This document shows, one piece after another, positions 42,055 to 51,659 of a DNA stretch of 64,000 nt (positions are counted from its first letter, which is position 1; every line of letters begins with the position of its first letter). A model generated the notes under the pieces. It was not told the DNA's origin, ran no database searches, and saw only the letters and a program-made list of their open reading frames with translations. The stretch spans positions 1 to 64,000 of the forward strand of contig NZ_QVMK01000008.1 of the NCBI RefSeq assembly GCF_010500995.1. Direction: 5' to 3'. Both the position numbers and the translations under genes were made by a program. The stretch comes from Bacteroides sp. 224 (GTDB lineage: Bacteria > Bacteroidota > Bacteroidia > Bacteroidales > Bacteroidaceae).

Positions 42055-44601
42055 ATGAAATTACCATACGCTTTCTTATTGCCTTTTCTTTTTTTTCCTA
42101 TTGTTGCCTTTGCCCAGGGAGTACGCATTCAGGGCAATGACTTTTTGATAGATGAAAGATCTTCTTATAATATATTTAGTGAAGTGCAGCCAGTATTTAG
42201 AAATCAGTTTATTTTAGATTTTGAAATAGCACCGATGAATATCCGCGAAGCTTCGGGAACAGATATCGGCTATATACTCCGTATTAAGAACAAAGAGAAA
42301 AATACTACTTATAATATCTTTTATAACGACCAAGGAGGAAGAACCGTTTTTAAATTCAACCATGAAGGACGAGATGTGTTGATCACTTCTTCTTTTGATA
42401 GACAGGCATTGCGGGAGAACCAATGGATTAAAATGCATCTTGAATTTGATTTGCAGAAAGATTCTTTACTATGGCAAATCAATGACGAACGTTTTTATGC
42501 GGGCGGACTAAGGTTGGAAAAGGAGTGGAGCCCCTGCATTCATTTTGGAAAGAGCGAGCACGTGATTGATATTCCCACTTTCGAATTGCGAAACCTCTCG
42601 GTAGGTAATTCGGATAAGATGTACAGCTTTCCGTTAAATGAAAATGAAGGCTCCGAAGTACATGATGTTCACAAAAAAGTGATAGGGCAGATCATTAACC
42701 CCGTGTGGCTTATTAACGATGCCTATTATTGGAAAAGAGAGAACTTATTCTTCCGATCTCGCCAGGTAGCTGGTTCCAATATGAATATGGATACCCAGGA
42801 GGTTTATTATTTCAATAAAGACTCTATTACCTTTTATAATGTAAATACAGGAGAGAATTATTCGCGCGTATATAAAAATGAATGTCCGGTACCTCTGAGC
42901 CTGGGGACTAATTTTATCGACCTAAAGAATAAGCAACTCTATGTATATGAGGTTTGGACGCCAACGCCGGGACATGTGATGATGGCGCAACTCGACCTCG
43001 AAACATTTCAGTGGACAGAAGTTTCTACGGAAGCATTACCTACTCAATTGCATCACCATAGTTGTTTCTTCGATGAGGCAAACCGGAGATACATTATATT
43101 TGGCGGATTTGGGAATACGCTTTATAATAAGAATTTCTATTCCTTCAATCTGGATACAAAGAAATGGGAAACATTATCCTTCAGTGGAGATGTTATTACA
43201 CCCCGTTATTTTTCATCTATGGGCTATGATAAGAAAGAAAATGCTCTTTATGTTTTTGGTGGAATGGGGAATGAATCGGGCGATCAGTTTGTAGGCCGGG
43301 TATATTATTACGATTTGTACAAGATTGATTTAACAACAAACACCATTACCAAGATATGGGAGATCTCTCGCCAGGGTGAGAGTGAAAACATAGTACCCGT
43401 TCGCCATTTAATTATAGCCGATGGTAGTTTCTATACCTTATGCTACCCCGAACATTTTTCAAAAACATACTTGAAGTTGTATCGTTTTTCATTGGAAGAC
43501 GGCAGTTATGAAGTGGCAGGAGATTCAATCCCCATCCTGTCGGAGAAGATAACCACTCATGCCAATTTGTATTATAACAATCGGTTCGATAAACTGTATT
43601 CCATTGTGCAAGAGTTTGATAATGATGATATTGCTTCTAATATTAAGGCTTATTCATTGTTGTTTCCTCCGGCAACTAAAGAAGAACTGACCATTTATGC
43701 AGAGAAAGAAATATCCACATCGGGTAAGCTTTGGACGATAATCTTTTTATGCCTGGGAGTGGGTTTGGTAGGAATCGTTTGGGGCACTATATACCTTTTA
43801 AGAAAGAAAAAGCAAAAAGTGTCTCCCCAAAGTGAAGAGTCCGAAACCGAAGAATTGGAGGTACTTTGGAAGTTTCCGGCAGGCAAAGAACCCACTTCGA
43901 ACTCCATTTATTTGTTTGGTGAATTTATGATTCGAGACAGGAATAATCGGGATATTACTTATTTGTTAAGCACCAAGCTTAAACAGGCTTTCCTCTTGAT
44001 TCTTCAATACAGTTTAAAGAATGGAATAAGCACACAAGAATTTAGTGAAGCACTATGGCCCGATAAATCCGAAGACAAAGTAAAGAACTCCCGCGGAGTT
44101 ACCATCAATAATCTCCGTAAAGTATTGGGCGATTTAGATGGCATCAATCTGGTTCACGATAAAGGTTACTATAAACTACTGTTTACAGAAGAATGTTATT
44201 GCGATAGTGTAAGGTGCTTTGAAATTGTAGAAAAGAACTTAGATGGTGACTCTTTAATTGAATTGTTCACTATCTTATCCCGAGGCAAGTTTCTGGATTC
44301 CGTAGAGTTCCCGTTTGCCGATTCTTTTAAAGGGAACATGGAAGCGAAACTTGAACCGATATTATTGGTGATGATGGAGAAGAGTTATTCTTTGAAAGAG
44401 TATCCCAAAGTAATTGCTTTATGCGAAGGTTTGTTCCAGATTGATCCGCTTAATGAAGAGGCTATTGGTTATTTAGTCAGCTCTTTGGTTAAGTTAGGGA
44501 TGAACGACGAGGCAAAGAAACAATATCTGTTATTTGCTACGGAGTATAAAAGAATAATGGATACGGAGTACCCGGTGCCTTTTCAGGAGTTGAAGGTTTA
44601 A
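42055..44601 (+). CDS. membrane-tethered Kelch-propeller regulator with SARP-like (wHTH-BTAD) output
   Basis: 848 residues. A signal peptide (FLLPFLFFPIVAFAQG) leads to a beta-sandwich of LamG type (about 25-190), then a Kelch propeller (about 210-545, YIIFGGFGNTLYNKNFY and ALYVFGGMGNESGD). A membrane segment lies at about 560-582 and an acidic linker follows. The cytoplasmic part has an OmpR-type winged helix (about 616-710, LSTKLKQAFLLILQYSL, FSEALWPD, RGVTINNLRKVLGDL) and a TPR-like BTAD (to the end, YPKVIALCEGLFQIDPLNEEA). It is a direct membrane-to-DNA regulator without phosphotransfer. The start ATG at 42055 is preferred to GTG 42046. It diverges from the GH92 cluster and is its likely controller. 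Confidence 0.85.
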   Translation: MKLPYAFLLPFLFFPIVAFAQGVRIQGNDFLIDERSSYNIFSEVQPVFRNQFILDFEIAPMNIREASGTDIGYILRIKNKEKNTTYNIFYNDQGGRTVFKFNHEGRDVLITSSFDRQALRENQWIKMHLEFDLQKDSLLWQINDERFYAGGLRLEKEWSPCIHFGKSEHVIDIPTFELRNLSVGNSDKMYSFPLNENEGSEVHDVHKKVIGQIINPVWLINDAYYWKRENLFFRSRQVAGSNMNMDTQEVYYFNKDSITFYNVNTGENYSRVYKNECPVPLSLGTNFIDLKNKQLYVYEVWTPTPGHVMMAQLDLETFQWTEVSTEALPTQLHHHSCFFDEANRRYIIFGGFGNTLYNKNFYSFNLDTKKWETLSFSGDVITPRYFSSMGYDKKENALYVFGGMGNESGDQFVGRVYYYDLYKIDLTTNTITKIWEISRQGESENIVPVRHLIIADGSFYTLCYPEHFSKTYLKLYRFSLEDGSYEVAGDSIPILSEKITTHANLYYNNRFDKLYSIVQEFDNDDIASNIKAYSLLFPPATKEELTIYAEKEISTSGKLWTIIFLCLGVGLVGIVWGTIYLLRKKKQKVSPQSEESETEELEVLWKFPAGKEPTSNSIYLFGEFMIRDRNNRDITYLLSTKLKQAFLLILQYSLKNGISTQEFSEALWPDKSEDKVKNSRGVTINNLRKVLGDLDGINLVHDKGYYKLLFTEECYCDSVRCFEIVEKNLDGDSLIELFTILSRGKFLDSVEFPFADSFKGNMEAKLEPILLVMMEKSYSLKEYPKVIALCEGLFQIDPLNEEAIGYLVSSLVKLGMNDEAKKQYLLFATEYKRIMDTEYPVPFQELKV

Positions 44602-44644
44602 AGAGCTGGGCGGTCTGATTCTGTTGTGTCTTTAAACTCTTAAA

Positions 44645-44722
44645 AGAGACTGTAATTTAAACTATGTCAGTAAAGAATAAATTTTAACTTTATTCACACA
44701 GCTTAAATTACAGTCTCTAAAA
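44645..44722. terminator. bidirectional terminator between the regulator and DUF4965-B
   Basis: A perfect 16-bp stem, AGAGACTGTAATTTAA (44645-44660) with TTAAATTACAGTCTCT (44703-44718), then AAAAAA; a T-run is seen for the leftward transcript on the other strand. Confidence 0.75.
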
Positions 44723-44727
44723 AACTA

Positions 44728-47193
44728 TCAATCTTCCAACATCTTAATAAAGTATCCTCCTACTACCGAACGAGCACGGAATGACACATGCGTTTTGTCG
44801 TCTGTATTATACCAGTCGCTCATTGGTACTCTGTCGGTTGTTTCATTTACCCATTTATAGAGTGGAGAAATAAACTTCTTAAATGTTTCCGTATCATCGG
44901 CTAAAGTAGCAGTCCAGATAATCCAGTCGGATTTGGTATAGTTTTTCCGGCTGTCGAGTGGTAAGCCATAAGTGTTTTGCTTAGTCAGATAATAAGCTAT
45001 TTCCTTTTGGGCTACAGAAGCAGGGAATATATCTAACTTCAATAGTTTGTTCCAGATTAAGTTGTACTTTTGACTCCAAGTACCCTCTTTATCAAAGGTA
45101 AGCTTGTAATGATCGCCATCGTCTGCCATCTTCATCCACTCTTGCGCCATTTCTTTGGCTTTGTTGGTGTACTTTTCTGCGATGTCTTTTTTGCCAAGCA
45201 TATCGGCCAGGTATCCGTAAGAGGCAATACCCATGATGGCTTTTACAGAAAGGTTCACATTGTGAGCAAAGTGCCCTGCAAAGTCATCGGTACAAAGCTG
45301 ATTTTCCGGATCGAGTCCTTTTTCTATTAAGTAATCTGTCCAAGTGGTTAATACCTCCCAATGCTTTTCTGCATATTTTGCATTTCCTTCAACGGCGGCA
45401 ATGGCGGCTGTAAGGGTCAACATGTTTCCGGCTTCTTCCACAGGCATATCTCCGCCATACGTTTGTCCGTTGGCAAGCGGATAAGTACCTACATCATGAG
45501 CAGGGAAAGGTTTTGCCCATTTTCCGCTTTCACTGTAATAAAAGATGTGGTTCAATAATCCTTTTACCAGTTCAGGGTTATAATATAAGAATAGGGGAGC
45601 TGAAGGATAAGTTACATCTACCGTTCCTATAGAACCATTACTGAAATTTTCTTTAGATAAGAACAGCAAATCTCCATTGGGAGCCTCTACCAACTTATGA
45701 GCCGATATAGCTTGACGATAAGCCAATGCACAAAGTTCGGCATATTCTTTACCACCCTTTTCTGTGGCATCTTTCATTAGTTTATAATCAAATTCAGAAG
45801 ATTTCTTCTTGAGATCATTGTATTCTATGTTTGCTTGTGAAAATACAAGTTCAATAGTTTTGTCTTCGTTTTTGTTCCAGTACGGACGTAGGTATTCTTC
45901 AAAATATTGAATAGAGTAATAATCATCATATCCAATCATTACTTTTCCGCTTAACGTTTTACCTTTTCCTAACGATTGGGCAACGGCTACATCCGCTTTG
46001 TTCTTCGTGCTGATATCTCCGGTGAGATTTCCATCTTTGGCAAATGTTTCGCGCATTTTGAATCCGTTGCCGGTGGCAAAAGAACCGTTTTGTTTCTCTG
46101 TTACTAAATAGAAATATCCCCAGTCAATGCGAAGATCGTCTCCACGTTTCTTTAAGACAGCCTGCTCGGTACTACCAATACGGGTATACAAAAGATCATC
46201 CGTTTCCAAACCATTAGAGATTGAATTCTGGCTTGGAAGATTGACTGCCCAGTTGGGTGCTGCTTCAAAGTAAATTTGAGCATCATGTTCTGCACCATCC
46301 GTAGAAGTGATCTTGTAAGAAATGTAGTTCACAGGACGTGAAATAAGCTCCAGATTATCCATCAATAACGGGGCCAGGAACGTTAACTCAAGTTGAACAG
46401 GACCGCATTGGAACACATAATGTGTTTGGGTAGCTTGTACATCCACTGATTTTTGTTCTGCTACTTGTTCAAATTGTTTTTCTTCATCGGCTTCCACATA
46501 GATACCAAAATCGACTAAAGCTCCTCCGGTACGGTTATTACAATGAGCGGCAATGGTCAGTTTATTATCCTTTATAGAATTCATCACCTCAGCCGGAAGT
46601 TCCTCAATAACATCTTTACGCCATACATATCCGGTTTTTACGACTTCAATTCCGTTTACATACAACTCGAATGTGTCATCATGAGAGTATTTCAGATATA
46701 GTTTCTTATTGCCTGCTTTTTCTTGATTGATTTCAATATCTCTACGCACCCAAATATCTTTCGTTTCCCAAAGCGTTTTTACATTTGTTTCGTCGGACGT
46801 TCCGAATGCTGCTTCGGCCACCTCCCAATTTTTATCATTGAATCCGGGAGTTTCCCATCCTTTGGCAGGTTGGTTAAATGTATATTTTCCCATCCATGCC
46901 TCATCTGTCGACATAGGTGCTATGGCTACCAGAGGGATTTTTTCTACTCCCATGAAGCGATAGGTTTGTCCGTCTACACGAAGCACACCGATAAGGGGAA
47001 ACTCTTTCCCTGTCCAGTGTTTCACCGGTTCATCGTACAATTTGTCTGTCATTGACCAGGCAGAGGTATAGGGGTCAATGGTAATCAACGGATAAGCCGG
47101 AGCGCGTAAATCATTTTTAATAACCGGAATCTCCGTATCTGTTTTACATGCCATCAGGCAGATACATGAGCCTAATAATAAGATTTTCTTCAT
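44728..47193 (-). CDS. DUF4965/glutaminase-like lipoprotein, copy B
   Basis: 821 residues with a lipoprotein signal (LLLGSCICLMACKT). Same domain order as copy A at 32159-34687: YPLITIDPYTSAWSMTD near the N-terminus, a beta insertion (DIWVRRDIEIN), YAELCALAYRQAISAHKL near 480 and DDFAGHFAHNVNLSVKAI in the helical domain. The C-terminal 340 or so residues are almost identical to copy A, while the N-terminal half differs at many positions. It follows the sulfatase gene by 41 bp in the same direction. Activity unknown; a role on a sulfated or decorated glycan is inferred from its neighbour. Confidence 0.85.
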   Translation of the reverse strand: MKKILLLGSCICLMACKTDTEIPVIKNDLRAPAYPLITIDPYTSAWSMTDKLYDEPVKHWTGKEFPLIGVLRVDGQTYRFMGVEKIPLVAIAPMSTDEAWMGKYTFNQPAKGWETPGFNDKNWEVAEAAFGTSDETNVKTLWETKDIWVRRDIEINQEKAGNKKLYLKYSHDDTFELYVNGIEVVKTGYVWRKDVIEELPAEVMNSIKDNKLTIAAHCNNRTGGALVDFGIYVEADEEKQFEQVAEQKSVDVQATQTHYVFQCGPVQLELTFLAPLLMDNLELISRPVNYISYKITSTDGAEHDAQIYFEAAPNWAVNLPSQNSISNGLETDDLLYTRIGSTEQAVLKKRGDDLRIDWGYFYLVTEKQNGSFATGNGFKMRETFAKDGNLTGDISTKNKADVAVAQSLGKGKTLSGKVMIGYDDYYSIQYFEEYLRPYWNKNEDKTIELVFSQANIEYNDLKKKSSEFDYKLMKDATEKGGKEYAELCALAYRQAISAHKLVEAPNGDLLFLSKENFSNGSIGTVDVTYPSAPLFLYYNPELVKGLLNHIFYYSESGKWAKPFPAHDVGTYPLANGQTYGGDMPVEEAGNMLTLTAAIAAVEGNAKYAEKHWEVLTTWTDYLIEKGLDPENQLCTDDFAGHFAHNVNLSVKAIMGIASYGYLADMLGKKDIAEKYTNKAKEMAQEWMKMADDGDHYKLTFDKEGTWSQKYNLIWNKLLKLDIFPASVAQKEIAYYLTKQNTYGLPLDSRKNYTKSDWIIWTATLADDTETFKKFISPLYKWVNETTDRVPMSDWYNTDDKTHVSFRARSVVGGYFIKMLED

Positions 47194-47234
47194 CTGTAAA
47201 ATTGTTTAGTTATAAGAATATAATAATTAGTTAA

Positions 47235-48905
47235 TTAGGGTGCGGGTACTACTAAAGCTTTTCGGGTCCATTCATCATATTGATTCATCATTTTAGCCAA
47301 TCTTTCAGGATATAGAGAGGCTACATCTTGCATCTCTGTTCTGTCTTCATTCAAATTATAAAGTTGCCAGGGTTGATTTTGACCTCCTGGTTGTACTATT
47401 TTCCATCCGTCTTTATCTATCAATGCTTTTTCGTTGAAATGTTCGAAGCCAAGATATGCATGCCCTTTTCTTTTCCCCTTTTTAAGAATAGGAACCAGGC
47501 TTTTTCCTTCTAAAGGAATGATTTTATTTCCCTTATAAGTTTGAGGATAGTGGGTGTTGGCAAGATCTATGCATGTAGCCATAATGTCCATCACATGGCC
47601 TTTCTCTTCGGTTATTTTACCGATATTTTTCTTAATACCTTTGGGCCAGTGAGCAATCAGTGGAGTACATATCCCTCCATCGGTTGATTTGGCTTTCCAG
47701 AAACGGAAGGGCGTATTCAGTACATTGGCCCATTTCGCACCAATAGAAGCATAAGAGGTCTGAGGTCCCGGCAGAACTTTTTTCTTTCTGGGATAAATAA
47801 TTTGTTCTCCGGATCGGGTCATGTCCGGTCGGTCATTTTCGCCTGGAGAATAGTTCTGGCAATCTTCATTACTACATCCATTGTCGGATAAAAATAGAAT
47901 AAGCGTATTATCCAACTGATTATTTTTACGTAAGGCTTCCATCAGTTGACCGATTCCCTGATCCATACGATCTACCATGGCTGCATGAACGGCCATGGCA
48001 CGTGCATCCCACTCTTTAGTAGGGTTATCTTCCCAGGTATCAGTGAATTGGCGTGGGGTTAAGAAATTATCTCTGTCTCCGAATATTTTTAGCTCTTTTA
48101 TTCTTTCATATCGTTGATTACGGATAGCTTCCCAGCCTACTTTATACGTATTTTCATATTTGGCAATATCTTCCGGTAGTGCATGCAAAGGCCAATGTGG
48201 GGCGGTATAAGACAGATACATAAAGAATGGCTTGTCTGATTCTGCATATCTGTTTACATAAACAACAGCACTGTCTGAGAGTGCCTGCGTAATATAATAG
48301 TCTTCCGGTACCGATTTTACAGGCGTTTCTCCATTCACCAAACTGAAAGGATCGAAATAATCTACCACACCATAAATAGTGCCATAAAAGTCATCGAAAC
48401 CTCTATGAGTAGGATAGTTCTTCTTGTCGGCAAATTCTTCATAATATACCTGATGAGCAAGCCATTTGCGTTGATCCGTTTTTAAAGGTGTTTCTGCTAC
48501 ATGCCATTTACCTAACATACTGGTATGGTAGCCTGCTTCTTTCATCACTTCGGCAATGGTCACTGCATTGGATGTTAAAGTGCCGCGATATCCCGGTTTA
48601 TGTTCATCGAAAGTCATCCGTCCAATTCCTGCCTGGTGTTGGTAAAGACCGGTTAACAGACTTGCACGCGTGGGGCAACTTCTACTTGTATTGTAGAAAC
48701 TATTAAACCTTAAACCCTCCTGGGCAAGTTTATCCAGATTAGGAGTGTTAATTTCTCCTCCATAACAACCCAGGTCGGAGTAACCTAAGTCATCTGCTAA
48801 TATGACGATGATGTTCGGGCGACTGTCTTTTTGAGCATAAGTCAAAAGACTGAAACTGGCTAAAGCAAATAATGAGACCGATTTTAGAATGGGTTCTTTC
48901 TTCAT
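47235..48905 (-). CDS. S1-family sulfatase (arylsulfatase-like)
   Basis: 556 residues with a signal peptide (FALASFSLLTYAQ). Metal site: NIIVILADDLGYSDLGCYGG at 31-50. The formylglycine motif is SCPTRASLLTG, with Cys77 as the residue to be modified, so it needs an anaerobic sulfatase-maturing enzyme, not seen in this window. LGKWH and FLSDNGCSNED complete the active site. It removes sulfate esters from a glycan or aryl substrate in the periplasm. A TATTTTTG box lies 60 bp upstream (48965-48972). First gene of a pair with DUF4965-B. Confidence 0.93.
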   Translation of the reverse strand: MKKEPILKSVSLFALASFSLLTYAQKDSRPNIIVILADDLGYSDLGCYGGEINTPNLDKLAQEGLRFNSFYNTSRSCPTRASLLTGLYQHQAGIGRMTFDEHKPGYRGTLTSNAVTIAEVMKEAGYHTSMLGKWHVAETPLKTDQRKWLAHQVYYEEFADKKNYPTHRGFDDFYGTIYGVVDYFDPFSLVNGETPVKSVPEDYYITQALSDSAVVYVNRYAESDKPFFMYLSYTAPHWPLHALPEDIAKYENTYKVGWEAIRNQRYERIKELKIFGDRDNFLTPRQFTDTWEDNPTKEWDARAMAVHAAMVDRMDQGIGQLMEALRKNNQLDNTLILFLSDNGCSNEDCQNYSPGENDRPDMTRSGEQIIYPRKKKVLPGPQTSYASIGAKWANVLNTPFRFWKAKSTDGGICTPLIAHWPKGIKKNIGKITEEKGHVMDIMATCIDLANTHYPQTYKGNKIIPLEGKSLVPILKKGKRKGHAYLGFEHFNEKALIDKDGWKIVQPGGQNQPWQLYNLNEDRTEMQDVASLYPERLAKMMNQYDEWTRKALVVPAP

Positions 48906-48964
48906 TATGGGGCGAATTTATATATAAAGGTTATTAGTCACTGACAAAGTGGGCTGTTGTGCAA

Positions 48965-48972
48965 CAAAAATA
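48965..48972 (-). promoter_or_regulatory. -7 box for the sulfatase gene
   Basis: The minus strand reads TATTTTTG, 60 bp upstream of the start at 48905. Confidence 0.4.
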
Positions 48973-49132
48973 CAAATTCCATTATATAATGAATAGTAAA
49001 TTCTAACCATTAAACATCAATTGTTGGTCAAAAAAGAAGTTGAGATGCTCCATACGCCCTAAATAAGTGCGGTTTGGTTGGTAATTGATATTTTTTGAAC
49101 AGAATTTATCAAGATAAAATTTTATCTATTCT

Positions 49133-49140
49133 TAGCTTTG
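49133..49140 (+). promoter_or_regulatory. -7 box for the aldose 1-epimerase gene
   Basis: TAGCTTTG, 60 bp upstream of the start at 49201. Confidence 0.45.
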
Positions 49141-49200
49141 TAGTATAGAATGTTTGAATGGAAAACAGGTGCAATTAACTCCTTACTAATATATTAATTC

Positions 49201-50337
49201 ATGAAAACAAAACAAATGATTTGCATGCTGGCGGTAGCCACTTTATTAGCATGTACTCCAAAGAAAGAAGCAAAATTTACCTTATTAAAGGAAGAAGCAT
49301 TTAAAACAGAAGTAGACGGTAAACCTGTATCGCTCTACACATTGGATTCGGGGAATGGTTTAACTATTCAAGTTACTAATTTCGGCTTGAGGGTGGTGTC
49401 TATATGGGCTCCCGATAAAGACGGTAAGTATGAAGATGTAGCAATCGGGTATGAAAACATAGAACGCTACCTGAATAATACAGGCGAAAGGTTTTTAGGA
49501 TGCGTAGTGGGTCGTTATGCCAACCGCATAGCCAAAGGAAAGTTTGAGTTAGACGGTACGGAATACCAATTGCCGATCAATAATAACGGGCAAACTTTGC
49601 ACGGCGGACTTAAAGGTCTTGATATGATTGTTTGGGATGTAGAGGATGTTAAACCGAATTCCATTAAGTTCTCTTGCTTGTCTCCCGATGGATCGGATGG
49701 CTTTCCGGGTAACCTGAAAATCAATGTAGAGTATCTTCTGACTCCCGAGAACGAATTCAAAATAATGTATGAGGCAGTAACAGATAAGTCTACTATTGTG
49801 AACTTGTCTAACCATGCTTTCTTTAATTTGAAAGGAGAGGGGAATGGAACGATTACCGATCATGTATTAACAATCTATGCCGGGCATACTACTCCGGTGG
49901 ATAGCGTGTTAATTCCAACAGGAGAGATTACTGCTGTAGATGGCACTCCTTTTGATTTCAGAAAATCAACAGCCATCGGTGCCCGAATTGACGCAGACAA
50001 TAATCAATTAAAAAACGGAATGGGATATGACCATAACTGGGTGCTCGATCGTAAAACAAGCAACAGCGTAGAATTGGCTGCTACTCTGTATGAACCTGCA
50101 AGTGGTAGATTGATGGAGGTATATACCGATCAACCTGGTTTACAGTTCTATAGTGGTAACTTCTTTGATGGAAAGGTTAATGGTAAATATGGTAAGCCAA
50201 TTCGTTTTCGCGAAGCAATTGCACTTGAAACGCAAAAGTTTCCTGATAGCCCGAATCATCCGAACTTCACATCTACTCGTTTAAATCCGGGCGAGGTGTA
50301 TAAGCAAACTTGTATTTATAAGTTTTCGGTGAAATAA
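49201..50337 (+). CDS. galM: aldose 1-epimerase, lipoprotein form
   Basis: 378 residues. Lipoprotein signal MKTKQMICMLAVATLLACTP, lipobox LLAC with Cys18, so it acts in the envelope rather than the cytoplasm. GalM fold: FGLRVVSIWAPDKDGKYEDV near 61, then GRYANRIAKGKF near 102, LHGGLKGLDMIVW near 133 with the catalytic His, and SNHAFFNLKGEG near 201. The catalytic Glu lies in FREAIALETQKFPDSPNHPNF near 340. It interconverts the alpha and beta anomers of released sugars, helping uptake. Single gene with its own promoter and terminator, next to the glycan-degrading genes. Confidence 0.93.
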   Translation: MKTKQMICMLAVATLLACTPKKEAKFTLLKEEAFKTEVDGKPVSLYTLDSGNGLTIQVTNFGLRVVSIWAPDKDGKYEDVAIGYENIERYLNNTGERFLGCVVGRYANRIAKGKFELDGTEYQLPINNNGQTLHGGLKGLDMIVWDVEDVKPNSIKFSCLSPDGSDGFPGNLKINVEYLLTPENEFKIMYEAVTDKSTIVNLSNHAFFNLKGEGNGTITDHVLTIYAGHTTPVDSVLIPTGEITAVDGTPFDFRKSTAIGARIDADNNQLKNGMGYDHNWVLDRKTSNSVELAATLYEPASGRLMEVYTDQPGLQFYSGNFFDGKVNGKYGKPIRFREAIALETQKFPDSPNHPNFTSTRLNPGEVYKQTCIYKFSVK

Positions 50338-50350
50338 TTTAGAAATAAAA

Positions 50351-50390
50351 ATGAAGAGGCTGTCTCAAAAGCCTCTTCATTTTTATTTCT
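50351..50390. terminator. terminator between galM and the amidase gene
   Basis: An ATGAAGAGGC / GCCTCTTCAT stem (50351-50360 and 50371-50380) with a 10-base loop and TTTTATTT after it; the tail runs into the 3' end of the convergent amidase gene. Confidence 0.8.
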
Positions 50391-51393
50391 TTTTCTTATT
50401 GTTCTCGTAATCTTTGATAAGTCCTTCGCAAAGCCAATTAGCTAAAGCCTGACGATTATCGGATATAATAAATCTCTTTTGGTCGGCACTGTTTCGTATA
50501 TTACCCAATTCTGCCAATACGCAAACCGGAGTTGTATTTTTTAATACATATAAATTTCTGGGGCTTATTGTGCCCGAGAAGCCTCTGTTAGGTTGATGTA
50601 TCTTATATCGACTTTCAATGTTGTTTCTGAGTGTATTTGCCAACCTTTTACTTTGAGCGTTTCCGGTTGAATAGTAGAAGTAAGCATCTACTTGTTGTGA
50701 TTTCTTTCGACTGTCTAAATGGATAAAAACAGCACGTTGGTAGCTGGATTTGGTCTTACTACTGATACTATTTATTTTATCGCACCGTTGTTTCAATCTT
50801 GGAAATTGTTCTTTAGGTATCGGATCGCCCATACATGTTTCTGACTTGTTGTTCTCTAAATATTTGTCGTCTCTGATGCCATCTTTAGCATCTTGTATAA
50901 TGATGTGTACGGTGGCTCCTTCCATTAACAGATTCCTCGCCAAACGCAAGGTGATATCATACGCATATTCATCTTCGTGAAGTTTGAAATTACCCACTTT
51001 ACCAATGGCACCACAATCCGGCCCTCCATGTCCGCAGACTAAATAAAAGCAGGCACCGGCTAATTTATTGGATTGAATGGTGTATTCCTCCCATTTTTTG
51101 CCAAAGAGCGGCTCTTTCCTCTTGCTTTTAGTAGTTGTTGGCGGAGGAACTGGAGTACTATTAAGTGGTGGTAATTTGTATTTGACTCCTAATAGTAAAG
51201 AGTTGTTTTTTCCAAACTTACCACGATTAAGTTTTAAGAATTGCTGATAATGCTTTTGTTCTGTTCGCTTGTTTCTTTGGAGGAAGGAGTGAACTCCTTC
51301 TCCGTTTTTAGGAGAGTCCAATTCTTGGGCTACTGTAGTAATACAGGAGATAATAAATGAAAATATAACAGTAAAGGTAAACCTAAGAATCAT
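50383..51393 (-). CDS. N-acetylmuramoyl-L-alanine amidase (Amidase_3)
   Basis: 336 residues from the ATG at 51393, which gives a signal peptide (FTVIFSFIISCITTVAQ); the frame is open to 51435, but a TATTTTTG box (51424-51431) overlaps that part. The zinc motifs are LVCGHGGPDCGAIG, LHEDEYAYDI, AVFIHLDSRKK and the catalytic Glu in VLAELGNIRN. It cuts the amide bond between muramic acid and the stem peptide. A basic linker region (NKRTEQKHYQQFLKLNRG) precedes the domain. It may be used for cell separation; no partner gene nearby. Confidence 0.9.
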   Translation of the reverse strand: MILRFTFTVIFSFIISCITTVAQELDSPKNGEGVHSFLQRNKRTEQKHYQQFLKLNRGKFGKNNSLLLGVKYKLPPLNSTPVPPPTTTKSKRKEPLFGKKWEEYTIQSNKLAGACFYLVCGHGGPDCGAIGKVGNFKLHEDEYAYDITLRLARNLLMEGATVHIIIQDAKDGIRDDKYLENNKSETCMGDPIPKEQFPRLKQRCDKINSISSKTKSSYQRAVFIHLDSRKKSQQVDAYFYYSTGNAQSKRLANTLRNNIESRYKIHQPNRGFSGTISPRNLYVLKNTTPVCVLAELGNIRNSADQKRFIISDNRQALANWLCEGLIKDYENNKKKK

Positions 51394-51423
51394 TTTGTAT
51401 AGTACTTGTTTTTTGAATAAATA

Positions 51424-51454
51424 CAAAAATAGCATGTTTACATGAATAAACAGA
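51424..51454 (-). promoter_or_regulatory. promoter for the amidase gene
   Basis: The minus strand reads TCTG (51451-51454), a 19-bp spacer and TATTTTTG (51424-51431). The -33 box has one mismatch to TTTG. Confidence 0.5.
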
Positions 51455-51597
51455 AATTTATTGCTGTTTTTAATAAATATTTATGCTAATCATTATTTAA
51501 ATGGTGTAATTTTCAGAATATTACATTGTGTCGCTTATTCTGAATTTCGGAAGTTTTCATTCATAACTTCGGATTGCTATAAATATCTACAAGTAAA

Positions 51598-51630
51598 GTT
51601 GTATACAGTAAACTAAAACTTGTATATTTG
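51598..51630 (+). promoter_or_regulatory. promoter for the LruC lipoprotein gene
   Basis: GTTG, a 21-bp spacer and TATATTTG (51623-51630), 30 bp upstream of the start. Confidence 0.5.
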
Positions 51631-51659
51631 AAAGCATAAACTTTAAATAATAGCGTCTT

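Noticed and set aside
26123-49140. Search for a SusC/SusD pair to make this a classical polysaccharide utilisation locus
   Set aside because: No TonB-receptor-sized gene or SusD-like lipoprotein exists in the window; only short receptor-like modules occur in the sigma/VWA region.
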